From Eudorina sp. 2006-703-Eu-15 (taxonomy: Eukaryota; Chlorophyta; Chlorophyceae; Chlamydomonadales; Volvocaceae): 64,000 nt of DNA. Positions within the stretch are counted from its first letter, which is position 1; each line of letters opens with the position of its first letter. The position numbers were made by a program, and so were the translations under genes. The stretch is taken from assembly GCA_003117195.1 (NCBI GenBank), contig BDSI01000006.1:1248898-1312897 (forward strand), in the 5' to 3' direction. Below, in pieces: positions 24,320 through 35,479 of this stretch. Below the pieces are notes generated by a model, which was not told the DNA's origin, searched no databases, and saw only the letters and a program-made list of their open reading frames with translations.

Positions 24320-24764
24320 TTACAACATCGTGAGAGGTCAATCCTGCCATTGCAGCCAACCATTGCCGTGCACCTTGTGCCCAACGAAGGGCACCCCCAA
24401 TGACCTGGCTTGGGGTGTTGGAGGGCTCCGATCCTCCTCCGCTGGTCCGCCGCCAGTCCCCTAGATCAGCTGCCCAGATGACCTACCCGGAGCATCCGCC
24501 GCCGCCGCCCGCTTGTCCGCGTGTCCGCTGCTGGGACGCCGGTTTGGTTAGGATGGCGACGGTGGTGGTGTGCAGCGATGGTTCAGATGAATTGAGGATG
24601 CATGGATGCATGGATGCATGGATGCATGGACGCATGGGGGATGCAACGCCCGGTCCGCGTCGGGCACGTGCCGCCGCAAGGCCCCAGCAATATGAGGTTC
24701 GTCAGCATGTTATCGCGAGCCCACACACACACAGGTTCCTTTCCTTCACCCAATTAATAATCGG

Positions 24765-26612
24765 TCATTTGAGGCGAGGCGAAGGGCGGGGAGAGGTGCG
24801 AGGAGAGGGGCGGGGAGAAGAGCGGGGCGAGGGGCGGGGAGAGGGGCGGGGAGCGGGCTGGGGGCTGGGCTTGGTCGCCAGCGGCGGCGACGAGCGCTGC
24901 GTGGCGGGGGTCGGTGACGGCGACTTCTTGGAGGGCGGCGGGGGCTTCTTCTTTTTCTTCAGGGGCGGCGATGGCGGCGATGGCGGCGAGCCGCGCGCGG
25001 GCGGCGGCGCGGGCTTCGACTTCGAGGCCCGTGGGGGGTCGCCGCCGGTTGCGGACCTTGGGGGGCCTGCGGGGCGGGATGGCAGTGCGAGGAGCCCATG
25101 GGGGGTTAAGGGCGGCCGGCGGCTCAACGTCGGATCCCTCCAGGCAGGGTTACAGGCTGGCGCACAGTCCAACTGGACAGAAGGGCGATGCGATTCAGTC
25201 CAAGGGCATCGCGGCACCTGCGGGAGTAAGGCGCTAAGGCCGGCGGAGGGGGCACCCCAGCGCTGGACGGAGCTGGACGCAGGTCAGGTCAGGCATTCCC
25301 TCCCCCCCACCCCCGGGAAGCGGTGTACCGCCTATGCCGCGGTACACGTGCCACACACGTGCGCGCGCGCATCCGTAGTGGTCAGCGTCATTACAGCGCA
25401 TGCCTGACCACCGTGTAGCCCCCAGCAGCCGTATGAAGTGGTGGGGGGTGACCAGCCGTGGCAACCTACACGGCGACTCTGCGTTGGTCGCACGTGTGGG
25501 CCCGGGGGGGACTGGGCCCTGCAGCCCCGCCCTGCAGCTCGCACGTCCACCACGCAACCACCGCTGCACCCCAGGACTGGAAAGGGAACGCTGTTGCTCC
25601 TGCGCGCGACTTCGAAGGTCCCATGGGTCAGCCTGAACCCCCCCTCCCGCTGACACACTATGAGGGCCGCTGGCTGTGTCCGCCGGCCCCTTTCCCCACA
25701 GCCCCCAGAGAGGGCCGCTGGGGCTGATCCCGCCCCCGCCCCCGCACCCACAGGCCGCTGTGACGGCGCAGGAGGGGCCCACCGTCATCTCGATGGAGGC
25801 CTGGGCCCACGTGTTGGGCCAACCGCGGGGCGCCGAGGTGACTCGGAAGAGGATGGTGTCTGTGGAGGGGGCGGGGGCATGTGTGTGGGGGGCCGGGGGC
25901 GGGGCGCATCGCGCATGCGGTAGGCGGGTGGAGGGGTGGAGGGGTGGAGGGGCGAGGGGCCGTCAGCGACGCGGGCCGAACTGGCGCGCGCCGGGAGGTA
26001 TCTATCGTGGGGACGTCCGGGCAACTGGTGGAGCAGGGCAGCAGGGCAGCGAGCCGCTTGCGTCCGGCCTCTGCGCGGCCTTGCCTCCTGCGGGGAAACA
26101 AGTCCGGGCTCGTGCCGCCCGGTCTCGCAGGGCTGACGGAGGCGCTGCCCTGCTGCTCCCTCACCCGCCGACTCTCCGACTCTCCCACCCGGCCCCAGGC
26201 ACACCCGCGCTCACCCGACGCGTTGCAGGGGACCGCGAACGTGGCGTTGAAGAGGGTGGTGGCCCGGGGGGACAGGGAGGCGCCCCAGTCCACCCGGTTG
26301 GGGCTGCGAGGAGGGCGGTGGGGCAGGAGGGCGGTGGGGCAGGAGGGCGGTGGGGCAGGAGGGCGGTGGGGCAGGAGGGCGGTGGGGCAGGAGGGTGGTT
26401 AGGGTCCATATACAGCAGTGGGCGAATGACAGCGTGCGCCATCCCGAGTCATAGGGGTTACAGCAACCAAAAGACACCCAGGCACACCCAGACACACCCA
26501 GCCCTCTAGGGGGTGCGGGCCCTGGTGGGGGCTGCACCAGCACCACCAGCACCAGCACCAGCACCAGCACCAGCACCAGCACCAGCACCAGCACCAGCAC
26601 CAGCACCAGCAC

Positions 26613-26644
<32 letters not shown>

Positions 26645-27862
26645 CCAGCAGCACCAGCAGCACCAGCAGCAGCGGCAGATGGTGTCGGTCGCCGCTCCGG
26701 ACCCTCCCGTTACGAGGAACCCGCGGTGCAGCCCGGGCGGCCCCACCGAACCCGGCCCGGGCCGAACGGCAAGGGGTCATGCGGGTCGGAACCGACCGAC
26801 ACGTCCCGCGTCCCACGCCCCACGTCCGCGTCCGCGGTCCCCGACCGTCTGCGGCTTCCCCTTTGAGAGTAGCTGCACCGCCTCAGTGCGGTGTCGATTG
26901 CTGGATGGCCTGTTCTTCCCTTAGGTTCCCTCCCTTACATGCTGGGTCGCGCCGTTGGCTGCTGGCCCCAGGAAGCAGCTCCTTCTCCCGACCTCCACAC
27001 GCCCGCCTTGCGCTCGAAAGGACTGGCGCCCCAACCAATAACACGCGCCCTCCCACGCCTTGCCGACCCCGTCCGCCCTCCCACGCCTTGCCGACCCCGT
27101 CCGCCCTCCCACGCTTCCGTGCCTGTCAGCCCTAGGCGTCCGCACGTCTGCCTGCTGTCAGTGTGACTGTATCCTTTGAACAGCCAGTTGCAACCCCGCG
27201 GTGGGTGCGGAATCCCCGAAGTCGCCCTCCCTGCCTCCCGGCAGCAGCACCGCACAGGGTTGGACCCACCATCCTGGGGTCGGCGCGGGGTACAGGAAGC
27301 GGCCCTCCGAAGCGGACAGCAGCGCCAGGCTGATGACCGGGAAGGAACCCTGAAGTGGGGGAGGCGGGGGGTGACATGGCAGTGGGGGTCGACGGAAAGG
27401 CGCACACGCCGGTTAGAGGGATTTAGGTGAAGCGAAGGGCAAGGGAGCGCTGGCACGGCTGCTTTCTGAGCCTCAGACCCAGGCCGACAACAGCGCGCTG
27501 AGTTTCATGGGTGTACACTTCTGCTGAGTTGTGTTTTTGCCGACCGACGACACCGACGACCAGCTCCCCACCTGGAGCGAGTAGTTTGCCCCCCGGCAGA
27601 GAGATGTCACCAGCTGGTGGGAGGCATCCCGGAACTTGAACGTGATTTCCGGATCCGGTTGTGGAAGTCCATGAGGGTTCTCGAGCCAGAAGCCGTCGGC
27701 CTCCAGCTCTGGGTAGGCGCGCTCGGGGTGCGCGTTGCAAGCATTGCCATCTGGCATAACGCCCTGGGACGGGTCCCACCAATACTTGGCGTAACCATGA
27801 GCGCCCAACGGTATTGAGGCTGCAAGGAAAATGCAGGCTACAGCTGCAATCGCAGTCGCCAT
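24765..27862 (-). CDS. Secreted Cys-containing protein with Lys/Ser-Pro-rich tail
   Basis: The ATG at 27862 starts a clear signal peptide (MATAIAAVACIFLAASIPLG, then AHG). Phase-consistent exons follow: 27862-27572, 27349-27270, 26303-26215, 25859-25752, then one from about 25576. Together they encode a mature region with blocks GYAKYWWDPSQGVMPDGNAC, SLCRGANYSLQGSFPVISLA, GCPNRVDWGASLSPRATTLF, NATFAVPCNAS and GCSGGCVVDVRAAG, with at least eight cysteines. The 3' part is a proline-rich basic tail: SPPSPPSPPLKKKKKPPPPS, then repeated PSPR up to a stop at 24765. SP/KP tails suggest a hydroxyproline-rich cell-wall or extracellular-matrix protein. The N-terminal module loosely recalls Reeler-type domains, and a His directly after the predicted signal also recalls secreted copper enzymes; neither is established. 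The splicing joining 25500 to 25220 is unresolved. A minus-strand TGTAA lies near 24320. Confidence 0.6.
26311..26400. repeat. Tandem 16-base GGAGGGCGGTGGGGCA repeat
   Basis: About five near-identical copies of a 16-base G-rich unit, just upstream (minus-strand sense) of the exon beginning CPNRVDW. It lies in an intron of the secreted-protein gene. Confidence 0.8.
26536..26670. repeat. (CAGCAC)n/(CAG)n repeat in an intron
   Basis: A hexanucleotide CAGCAC array of about 16 copies merges into a CAG run and then mixed CAGCAC/CAG. On the gene's own (minus) strand it is GTGCTG/CTG. It sits between exons 27349-27270 and 26303-26215 of the secreted-protein gene, so the Val-Leu, Cys-Trp and Ala-Pro frames across it are not coding. 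Confidence 0.85.
27040..27117. repeat. Short tandem repeat, unit about 28 bases
   Basis: The unit CCCTCCCACGCCTTGCCGAC plus CCCGTCCG is present in two full copies and one partial copy. It is intronic within the secreted-protein gene. Confidence 0.7.
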
Positions 27863-29469
27863 GTTGGCCTGCCTTGCAACGGTAAACCAACACTGCGACG
27901 CCGACAAAACGCTAAAGCAACTACGAGCCGTTTCAACCGATAGACTGATTATATGAAGTAAATACTTAATATCATTCCCAAATGCATAAAGCTGGTACGG
28001 TTCGCTATCACCAATCACCTAACAGTACCTCAGCGGTTACTATAATGGGGAAGAGAAACGCTATTACGTGTCGAGAAGGCAAATACAATGTTACGCTCCA
28101 CATGAGTTGTCATTAGGGGGTCCTTATGATAACATCTCGTTATTTTTCGTGTTGCACCTTACCAACAGCCGTCGTATCTCAGTCCGCTGAAGCCGGCGAA
28201 CGACACGAAACAGCAATTTACCCAAATCACATGTTATAGTGATAGAGAATAATATTAAAAATATAATATGAGTTCCTTGGAGATAACCCGACCTCTTTCG
28301 GCTGAGCTGTCCGCGCCATTTGTAATTCCTCGCGCTGTTGTCGGTCAAACTTGTTGCTCGTCAATAGGTAAAGGATCACATATGAGCCTGGTGGAAAACA
28401 TTTTCTTTATTTTCAAATGTTGTTCACGTAATCTGCATTGTGCAACATGCCAACATCCCAACTGCATCGCTTCCCTTGCAAGTGCGGAATTCCAGGTTCT
28501 GCTTCCGAAATGATGCCGTCATGAAACTAACTATTTGAGAGTTATAAACTTAACGCCGGGTTCTTTGGATGCCTGTTGCAACTGCAATGACTGACCCCAA
28601 CAGTCCCATGGGACGCTTCGGACTCTTAGCCCGCTGGTGTCCGTCCTCCATCCACTACATTTGGCGCCCCAGAAGACCCTGAAGGCTTTACCCTGTCTGC
28701 CAACTCAAATAATAATTTCATGTGATTTACAATGCGACAGGTTGGCAATTAGTCAAAGTATATGAATGCGGTGCCGTCGTTGTCTGTTCGTGCGTCATCA
28801 GCATCATCCCCCGCGGTGGGCCGGTAGGAGCTGAAGCGCCAGGGGCGCAGGGCTGGGCGACCATGCCTGACCCGGATATCTCGACAGTATCAGGGCAGTG
28901 CTCGAATGAACTCCACAAACCACAGCGATACGTTGTGTTGTTCCGTCAGGGTTGTCAGGGTCGGCGGCATGACGGGCCTCTGAGCACCGGTGAGCACGAA
29001 CGAGTGGAACATCTGTGGGCATGTGGATTTGTAGCGTATCAGTACGCGCGCCACATTGCACAATTTCTTCTTCTAGGGCCAGGCCTCACATGAAATGACG
29101 CGGTGTCGGCGATCTCGACATTGAAGTAACCGTCTGTCGGCGCAGCACATTCGAACCCAGCACGCCTTCTCGCGCGTGCGCCCAAGAAACAGGCATCTTT
29201 GAAAGCAATCCGTGTACATTTGCAGCGGCGCTAAACAGCACTTTTCCAGGTTCCTTAGGCCATGCGCGCCCTCACGCGCCATCGTACACAATCCTGGTAG
29301 ACGTTCCCTGATACTTAAGCAGTGAACCATCTTTCGTCAGACCTTCACGTCACAGCGCTACCGTGAACGCCCTGCCGAACGAACGGCTTCGTGCTTTTGA
29401 TACGTCGTTTTCGGAATCCTTCTTGGCGGCTTTGCATTACGCGCGAGTGCCGCGAGAGACTCCTCGACC
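27863..29469. other. AT-richer intergenic stretch with a possible LTR primer-binding site
   Basis: No gene is supported. About 27900-28560 is clearly less GC-rich than its surroundings. At about 28650-28680 the sequence ACTACA-TT-TGGCGCCCCAGAAGACCC resembles the end of an LTR followed by a tRNA-type primer-binding site (TGGCGCC...). No gag or pol frame and no second LTR is visible downstream, so at most this is a solo or decayed Ty3/Gypsy-like remnant. Confidence 0.3.
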
Positions 29470-30101
29470 ATGACCGGCGGCTACGTAAGCTCTGAGACGA
29501 AGGAAGACATGGCTCGCCTTATGATGGGCAGGAGCTTCACAACGCTCAAGCCGCATGAGCAGGCCGCGGTGATCGGCGCCGCCAGGTGTGTGCGCGGCCC
29601 AGCAGACTCGCGCATTCATCGCGGATGTCGCGGCGATGTTGTCGGTGTTTGCCAACTATGATTCTGGCGCAAGCGCAGCTGCAGCATGAATGCCGGCGCT
29701 GTAAAAAGTCATGTGTGCCTTGCAGGCGTCTGTGCGGCGCCGCGGGCGCCTGCGCGCATATTTTCCATCCATTCTCTCTTTTGGGAGTCGGCTCAGGTGC
29801 CAACTGTGAAATTTTTCTTTCATTCCCGCAACGCAGGAAGCAGGCTGGGCACGAGGCGGAGCTGCGCGGCAAAGGGGAACAAGGCGTTCCAAGTCCTATG
29901 TGAGTTTGCTTCGCTGCCTACGGAGCACGGCCGGTGATTTCTGAGCAAAGCTCCTCCTTCCAACGTGACCGGGATTCGGAGGTCTTTGCCGAGCAACCCA
30001 TGGGACGCCATGAGGACGCGAGCGGCCGCCGACCGCATCCGCCACGCAGGCTCCACGGCGCGGGCCTGGGCAGTCCTCTGTATGACAGGATTCGTTGTTA
30101 A
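29470..30101 (+). CDS. Small hypothetical protein
   Basis: Exon 1 (29470 to about 29585) starts MTGGYVSSETKEDMARLMMG and continues RSFTTLKPHEQAAVIGAAR to a GTGTGT donor. It joins in phase to an exon near 29835-29900 (KQAGHEAELRGKGEQGVPSP). Two ends are possible: an immediate stop at 29901-29903 after Met, giving about 60 residues, or splicing at that GTGAGT to a short last exon, 30050-30101, ending YDRIRC, giving about 76 residues. The amphipathic, charged composition looks genuinely coding. I do not recognise the family, and no signal peptide or membrane segment is present. Confidence 0.5.
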
Positions 30102-30223
30102 GGCGTTAAAAAGTTGTCGCTTATCAGAGGGATGTTCACGCGTCGGAATGCCTGGTCTCCGTTCCCGGAAATCTGCATGTCTTGAACTGCCTGCTATTAT
30201 ACAGACCGTTCCGGACTCTGGAC

Positions 30224-31088
30224 TTAGTTGCGATGGATCAGCGGCAGCAGCAGAGCCCCACAGCAGCCCCACATGCCACTGCAGCCCATTTCGAGCAAAT
30301 GCATCTGTCGCGCCACGAGGTCTGCTGCAAACACAGCATGTTGGTATTCAAGATGGGCGCGCGCTGAGAAGGCTACGGCGCCGGCGCCAGGGTTTCCGGC
30401 CAGGCCACGCTTTTGCGGTCTTACCGTACTGCTTGCTGTCTCAGCCGCCACAAGCCCGGCGCTGCATGCCCAGCGTGTTTCGATGGCGGCGCTCCCATAG
30501 CTGGTCCCATCTCCCGGCCCCTCATCAGTTTCGCCTGGCATGTTCGCTGTCCGCTCATCGACCTGCGCGTTGCCCGCAGGACCACGCCGCGACCGCAGCA
30601 CATGGGCAAGATCGTCCGCTGATGGACGGCGTGGGGGGCGATTGATGATGATGCGATCCGCGGGGCCCTCGTCCGCCTTCCGTTGCCGCTTCGTCTCGAG
30701 GTCGTTCGTTCTCCGACTGGACATGTCGGTGGGGCTGATTGCATGCAACGCCCGGCGGCTGGCAGAGAGGGCGCAGCGGCCGAGCGATCTGCCACAAACG
30801 ACCCACGGGTCGCTCGTTTGAGCGCTTGCCGGTGCGGGTTTGGCTGCGGGTCGGTGGTATTGTACGTTGCCGGACGCGAGGCTTACCGTTACGTTGCTTG
30901 GGGCGTTTTCGCGCGCGCGGTTTCCAAATCTTGAGGGACCCAGATGCGCGCTTGCCGGTGCCACGTGCGATAGTGCGAAATAGCGGCGTCGGGTCTGCGC
31001 CTTCACACAGCTGCAGGGCTGCCATCGCGTTCCGGAGCTCTGGAACGGGGATTGTAACGGGCATTGATGGGGAAATGTTGTTGGGCAA
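30224..31088 (-). CDS. Uncertain hypothetical protein
   Basis: Two overlapping minus-strand frames look partly coding. 31088-30950 starts MPNNISPSMPVTIPVPELRN and continues AMAALQLCEGADPTPLFRTI. 31006-30224 is open for 260 residues, including RRTNDLETKRQRKADEGPAD and a C-terminus MHLLEMGCSGMWGCC. They could be exons of one gene joined by a short intron near 30950, or chance frames in GC-rich DNA. No family is recognised. The frame contains an exact GACCC-AC-GGGTC palindrome at 30800-30811. Confidence 0.25.
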
Positions 31089-32783
31089 TGGATCTGAGCC
31101 CAGGCGCGCGCTTTGCCCCCTTCGGCCGCGGCGGGGTAACTAACGTCGTCTCCGCTGCGTTTTCACTTGATGAGCACATACGGTCGAGCTCTGCCGGGAA
31201 CGAACAGGCGACGGAGGCCGTGCCTGGATGTTATCCTGGGCATCGGCCCGCGGTGGATGGCGGCACATCTTGACGAGATGTCGCAGGCAAGGCAAGACCT
31301 GAGGGGGCCTCGGTGCTGGCGTGCGCCGGTTGCGCAGCTAGCTGTCCAAGCAAGCTGCACGTCATGTTGTAACCTTGTAAAGAGACAGTTGGTGCACGTG
31401 TACTTACCAGACCTTTATTATTGAGCTATATCGGCCGGCATACAACTTGACGGAGCGTCAGCAGCGCCCAGTCAGTCGGTACCTATCCTGCCTTGGTAGT
31501 ACACTTCGCATCTCGCACCAACCCGCTCGTCATTTTTTGGAGGGGGGACGGCAGAACTCGCAGCGAGCTCGCTGAACATGCCTGCCGCGTCACGACGTGC
31601 AGATAGGACAGACGACGATGTTCGCAATGCGCGGGGGTGCAGCCGGCGCTCCAGCTGCACTGCAGCTGCCGCGACTACGCAACCCACAAGCGGAGAACCT
31701 GGGTATCGCGGGGCCTGGGCACCTGTACAGCTGGCTCGCTCCATGCTGCCAGCCAGGATAGGTACAGCTGGGCAGCCTCCCACTTGACCGCTCTGGGGCC
31801 ACGCGCGGTCCAGCGCGGCTAGCTTTTGACACCAGCTACCCACACGGCCACTAAACACATGACGGATACTTGCGTTCTCCATACGCCAACCGCGTCACCC
31901 AAGGGGTGGCATCCGACGGGCATCCCCGGTCCGGTCACAGTCTGGTCCTCGGTCCCATACACAGTGTTCTTTATCCCTTAAGGTTCAATGGTACGCAGCT
32001 GCGCACGGTATCCGCGGGAGGGGCCGCCGGCGTTGGCCGTGTGCTGGCAGCGCAGCCCCCTCCGCGGGTACGTACCCCTACATCGCTCCTCGCGGCGCAG
32101 GGCTCACGACGTACGGCACACCGTCTGCGGCCGACACAGCCCCCCTGACGCTCCCTCCCACCGGGCCACCGGGCAGCGGCTCGCGCGCGCTGTGCGGACG
32201 CCGGACGGGGTGCGCCAGCAGTGCGCACGCTGCGCGCTGCGCGCTGGGCTGGCCGCGTACGGTACATCTTCGAAGCCTCTCATTCCTGCAGCTTTCTCAG
32301 CTCAGCTCGTCGCGCGCACATTTTGATTGGGGCGAGGAGCGCGTCGTCAGAACTAAATGTGTTGCGCAATGCAATGCATTGCGCCCAGTGATTGTGCTTG
32401 CTTGCTTGGTGACTTCTCGAGTTGGCCCCATGCACCCTTTTTTTGCGGGTGGGTCGCGGAACCCCGGACCCAAGCTAGACCCCTACCTACGCTCCGCAGT
32501 ACCCGCAGGCGCAATCATTACCCATGGCCCTTGCAGCCCACCGCCGGGCGGCCCACCCAGGCACCGCCGGGCGGCCCACCCAGGCACCGCCGGCTCACGG
32601 AGACCGGGGCTCCCGGTACCCATCCCGAGCGCAGCGCCCTGAACTCCCCTCAACCCATCCGACCCGCTTGCCGCCACAGCCCTCCAAGCCTCCCACACAC
32701 CACAGTGCTCTGTTATATATACACCGCTAACCACTTTCCCCCGCCCTCATTGACCCGTCTCACCCCACCGGGTCCTCCCGCGC
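31089..32783. other. Intergenic DNA between opposed transcription units; no gene supported
   Basis: An open minus-strand frame of 136 codons (31882-31472) has no motif or splice support. The right part (32520-32780) is C-rich with short GGGCGGCCCACCCAGGCACC duplications and probably holds the 3' UTR of the WD40 gene. Confidence 0.3.
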
Positions 32784-35447
32784 TCATTTGGAGACACCCC
32801 GCCCCGCCGGGCCCGCCCCTAACCGCGTCAGCCCCGCCGCGCCGCCCCCCGCGCCGCCGCCCAGCCGCGCGCCCGTCCGGCTGTGCACCCCCGCCGGCAG
32901 CTGGCTGCTCCTCGTGGAGCCGCGCTCGTCCATGTCCCCCGCGCCGCCCGCGCCCGTGCCCGCCGCCCCGCGCGCCGCCGTCTTGTGCGCCATGACGTTG
33001 ATCTCGTTCAGCAGCGACCGGCCCAGCTCGTCCAGCTTGGCGCCCAGCGAGCCCGGCGGGTCGGGCGCTGCGGGCTCCAGTCCGATGTCCGCCTCGGGGA
33101 CCATCTTGTGCCCGCGGCGGCCCTTCTTGCGGCCGCCGGCGGGCGCGTCGTCGTCGTCGTCGTACACGCCCATGCCCTGCAGCAGCTTCATGGGGTTGAT
33201 CTGCGCGGAAGGGGGGGAGACGGGGATGCGGGCACGCCCCAAAATAAGGGGCGAGGGGTCAGCGTCTGGGGTGAGGCTTGCAGGGCTGTGGTCGCCTGGA
33301 CTGTGGTGCGGGTGCGGTGTTTGATACTGTTTGATACTTTGAATGAGGGTTAGGTGCGCTTTGAGGCCGACGGCAGTCAAACTTCAGCACCGCGCACGCA
33401 CACCAAGAGCGGGAAGGGGAGGGGGCAAACATGCGCATTTTTTGAGCCAACAAACCCAGAAGGATACGCGCTCAACACATGACATGACCCCGGAACGCCG
33501 CGTGGGATGGGAGGAGGCGCACGTGTGGCTCGGCAAGTCGTCGTCGACCTCACGCACCCCGCTTCCGACCCCGCACCCCGGCGACACCAAGTACGACCCC
33601 ACCGCGCCGCTGCCGCAGCCCGCAGCCCCCAGCCGCAGCCAGTGCTTACATCGGTGAGCGCCTTGGGCATCTCCAGCGGGTGCGCCTTCTCATACTCGGA
33701 CACAAAGTGCTCCTCGTCGTCGTCGTACTCGAGCAGCAGCATGTTGGGCGTGCCGCCCTCGCCGCCGCCGCGCGCGCCCGCGGCCGCGCCGGCGCCCTTG
33801 CGGTCCTTGGGGCGGAACCAGAGCCGCAGCGACTTGTCCCAGGAGGCGGTCACGTACGTGTCGCAGTCCTTCACGTAGCCGATCCCGCGGATGACGTCCG
33901 TGTGACCCGCGTACCTGGCGGGCAGGGGAGGGGCGGCACCGCGGCAGGGGGGGCAAGGAGGCAGGGTTCGTAAACGGCAGGGGAAGGGCGGGAAAGGGAG
34001 GCAGGGGTTGACAACGAAAAACAAAAGCCCAGACAGCCCAGAAGCGATGGGGGGAACAGCGGTCGGGGTGGGGCGAGGACGAGGGGATGAGGCCAAAAGG
34101 ATGTTTTGAACGAACCATGCCACTCAATGGCTGCCCTTGCGTGACTGGAAATCCTTCGCCGAAAGAGAGGGCACGCTCTTGCCTCGCTGCTCATAGCGAG
34201 CGATCGAGCAAGCCAGCCGCAGGACGTTGGTGCGAATCGTTGACAGGACGGCCCGTCGGGATAGCATCATCCCGTCACAGCGCACCACCGTCGCCGAGCG
34301 CCCTCAGGCGGTCCTCGTGCCGGCGGCCGCCCTGCGACATCGGAGGCAGCGACGCCGCCCGAACGGGTATGTCCCTCCGTCCGCGGGCCCCCTCCGGCTT
34401 CCCCTCGATGACTCTTTTCTCGTCAGCACACCAACGCTCACACACGGCCGGCATCCAATCCTCGCGCGCCGGCACACGCGCGCCCGCACCCCCTCACCTC
34501 GCCAGCGGCATGGGATCATCCAGGTCGTACACGAACGCCGCCCGGTTGAGCATCGCCGCCACCAGCAGCCGGTTGGCGTTGTCCACGTAGATGCACTGCA
34601 CGCTGCCGCCCGTGTACGTGAACTGCTGCAGCTTGTGGCCCTCGGGGCTCCACAGCCGGATGGTGTCGTCGTCGGCCGCCGTCACCCAGCAGTGCCGGAA
34701 CTGCACCCACCGCACCTGCGGGACGCGCGGCGCAGCAGGCGCGGGGGAGGGGGGGGGGGCGTTACACCCGGGTGTGCACAAGCGCGGTTGGGCGTTCTAC
34801 GACCCAAGACCCAAGACAGGGGGTGCCGACGGCCCGACGCGCGGCCGCCAGGGAGTCGAGTCCCTGAAGACACACCGGGCAGCCGACGAGCTCATGAAGC
34901 AGGTTCTCGCGGCGCCAGAGAACAGTACGACGAGCTCAATCAGTACGCACTCCAAACGACCACGGAGCACGGACCACCCGCACCGCGGGAATAGGGCCCT
35001 GGCCGTTCTCCTCACCATGCCGGGCAAGCCGCGCCCCACCCACCACCCACCCGCCCGCCCGCCCACGCCAGCCGCCATTTTTACTGTCTTAACTGCTAAC
35101 TAATCTTGCTTAAGCCTAAAACAGCAAAAGCCGCAGACATCTGCGTGTCGATGTCTAGCGTTTGCGGTTTGCCCCGACTTGCGCTGGTCCCCGCGCACCT
35201 GCGTCACCTCCGGCACGTCCCTGTTGGCCTGCTGGATGGTCTCCAGCACGATGCCCGAGGCGGTCGGCACCCCCGCCAGGTCCGACTTGGTGAGCCAGTT
35301 CATGTTGGTCTTGGCGCTCCACGAGTTGGCGGGGTCGTCCTCGCCGCTGGCGTCCGGCAGGTCCGCGTGGTCCAGGCTCAGCACGTGCTTCACCTGGGGA
35401 GCCGGTCGGGGTCGGGGTCGGGGTCGGGTCGGGTCGGGGTCGGGGTC

Positions 35448-35479
<32 letters not shown>

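Noticed and set aside
26211..26816. Val-Leu or Cys-Trp repeat protein on the minus strand
   Set aside because: Translation of the CAGCAC/CAG repeat; flanking exons splice over it.
31472..31882. 136-codon minus-strand open frame
   Set aside because: No motif, no splice partners, and composition like surrounding non-coding DNA.
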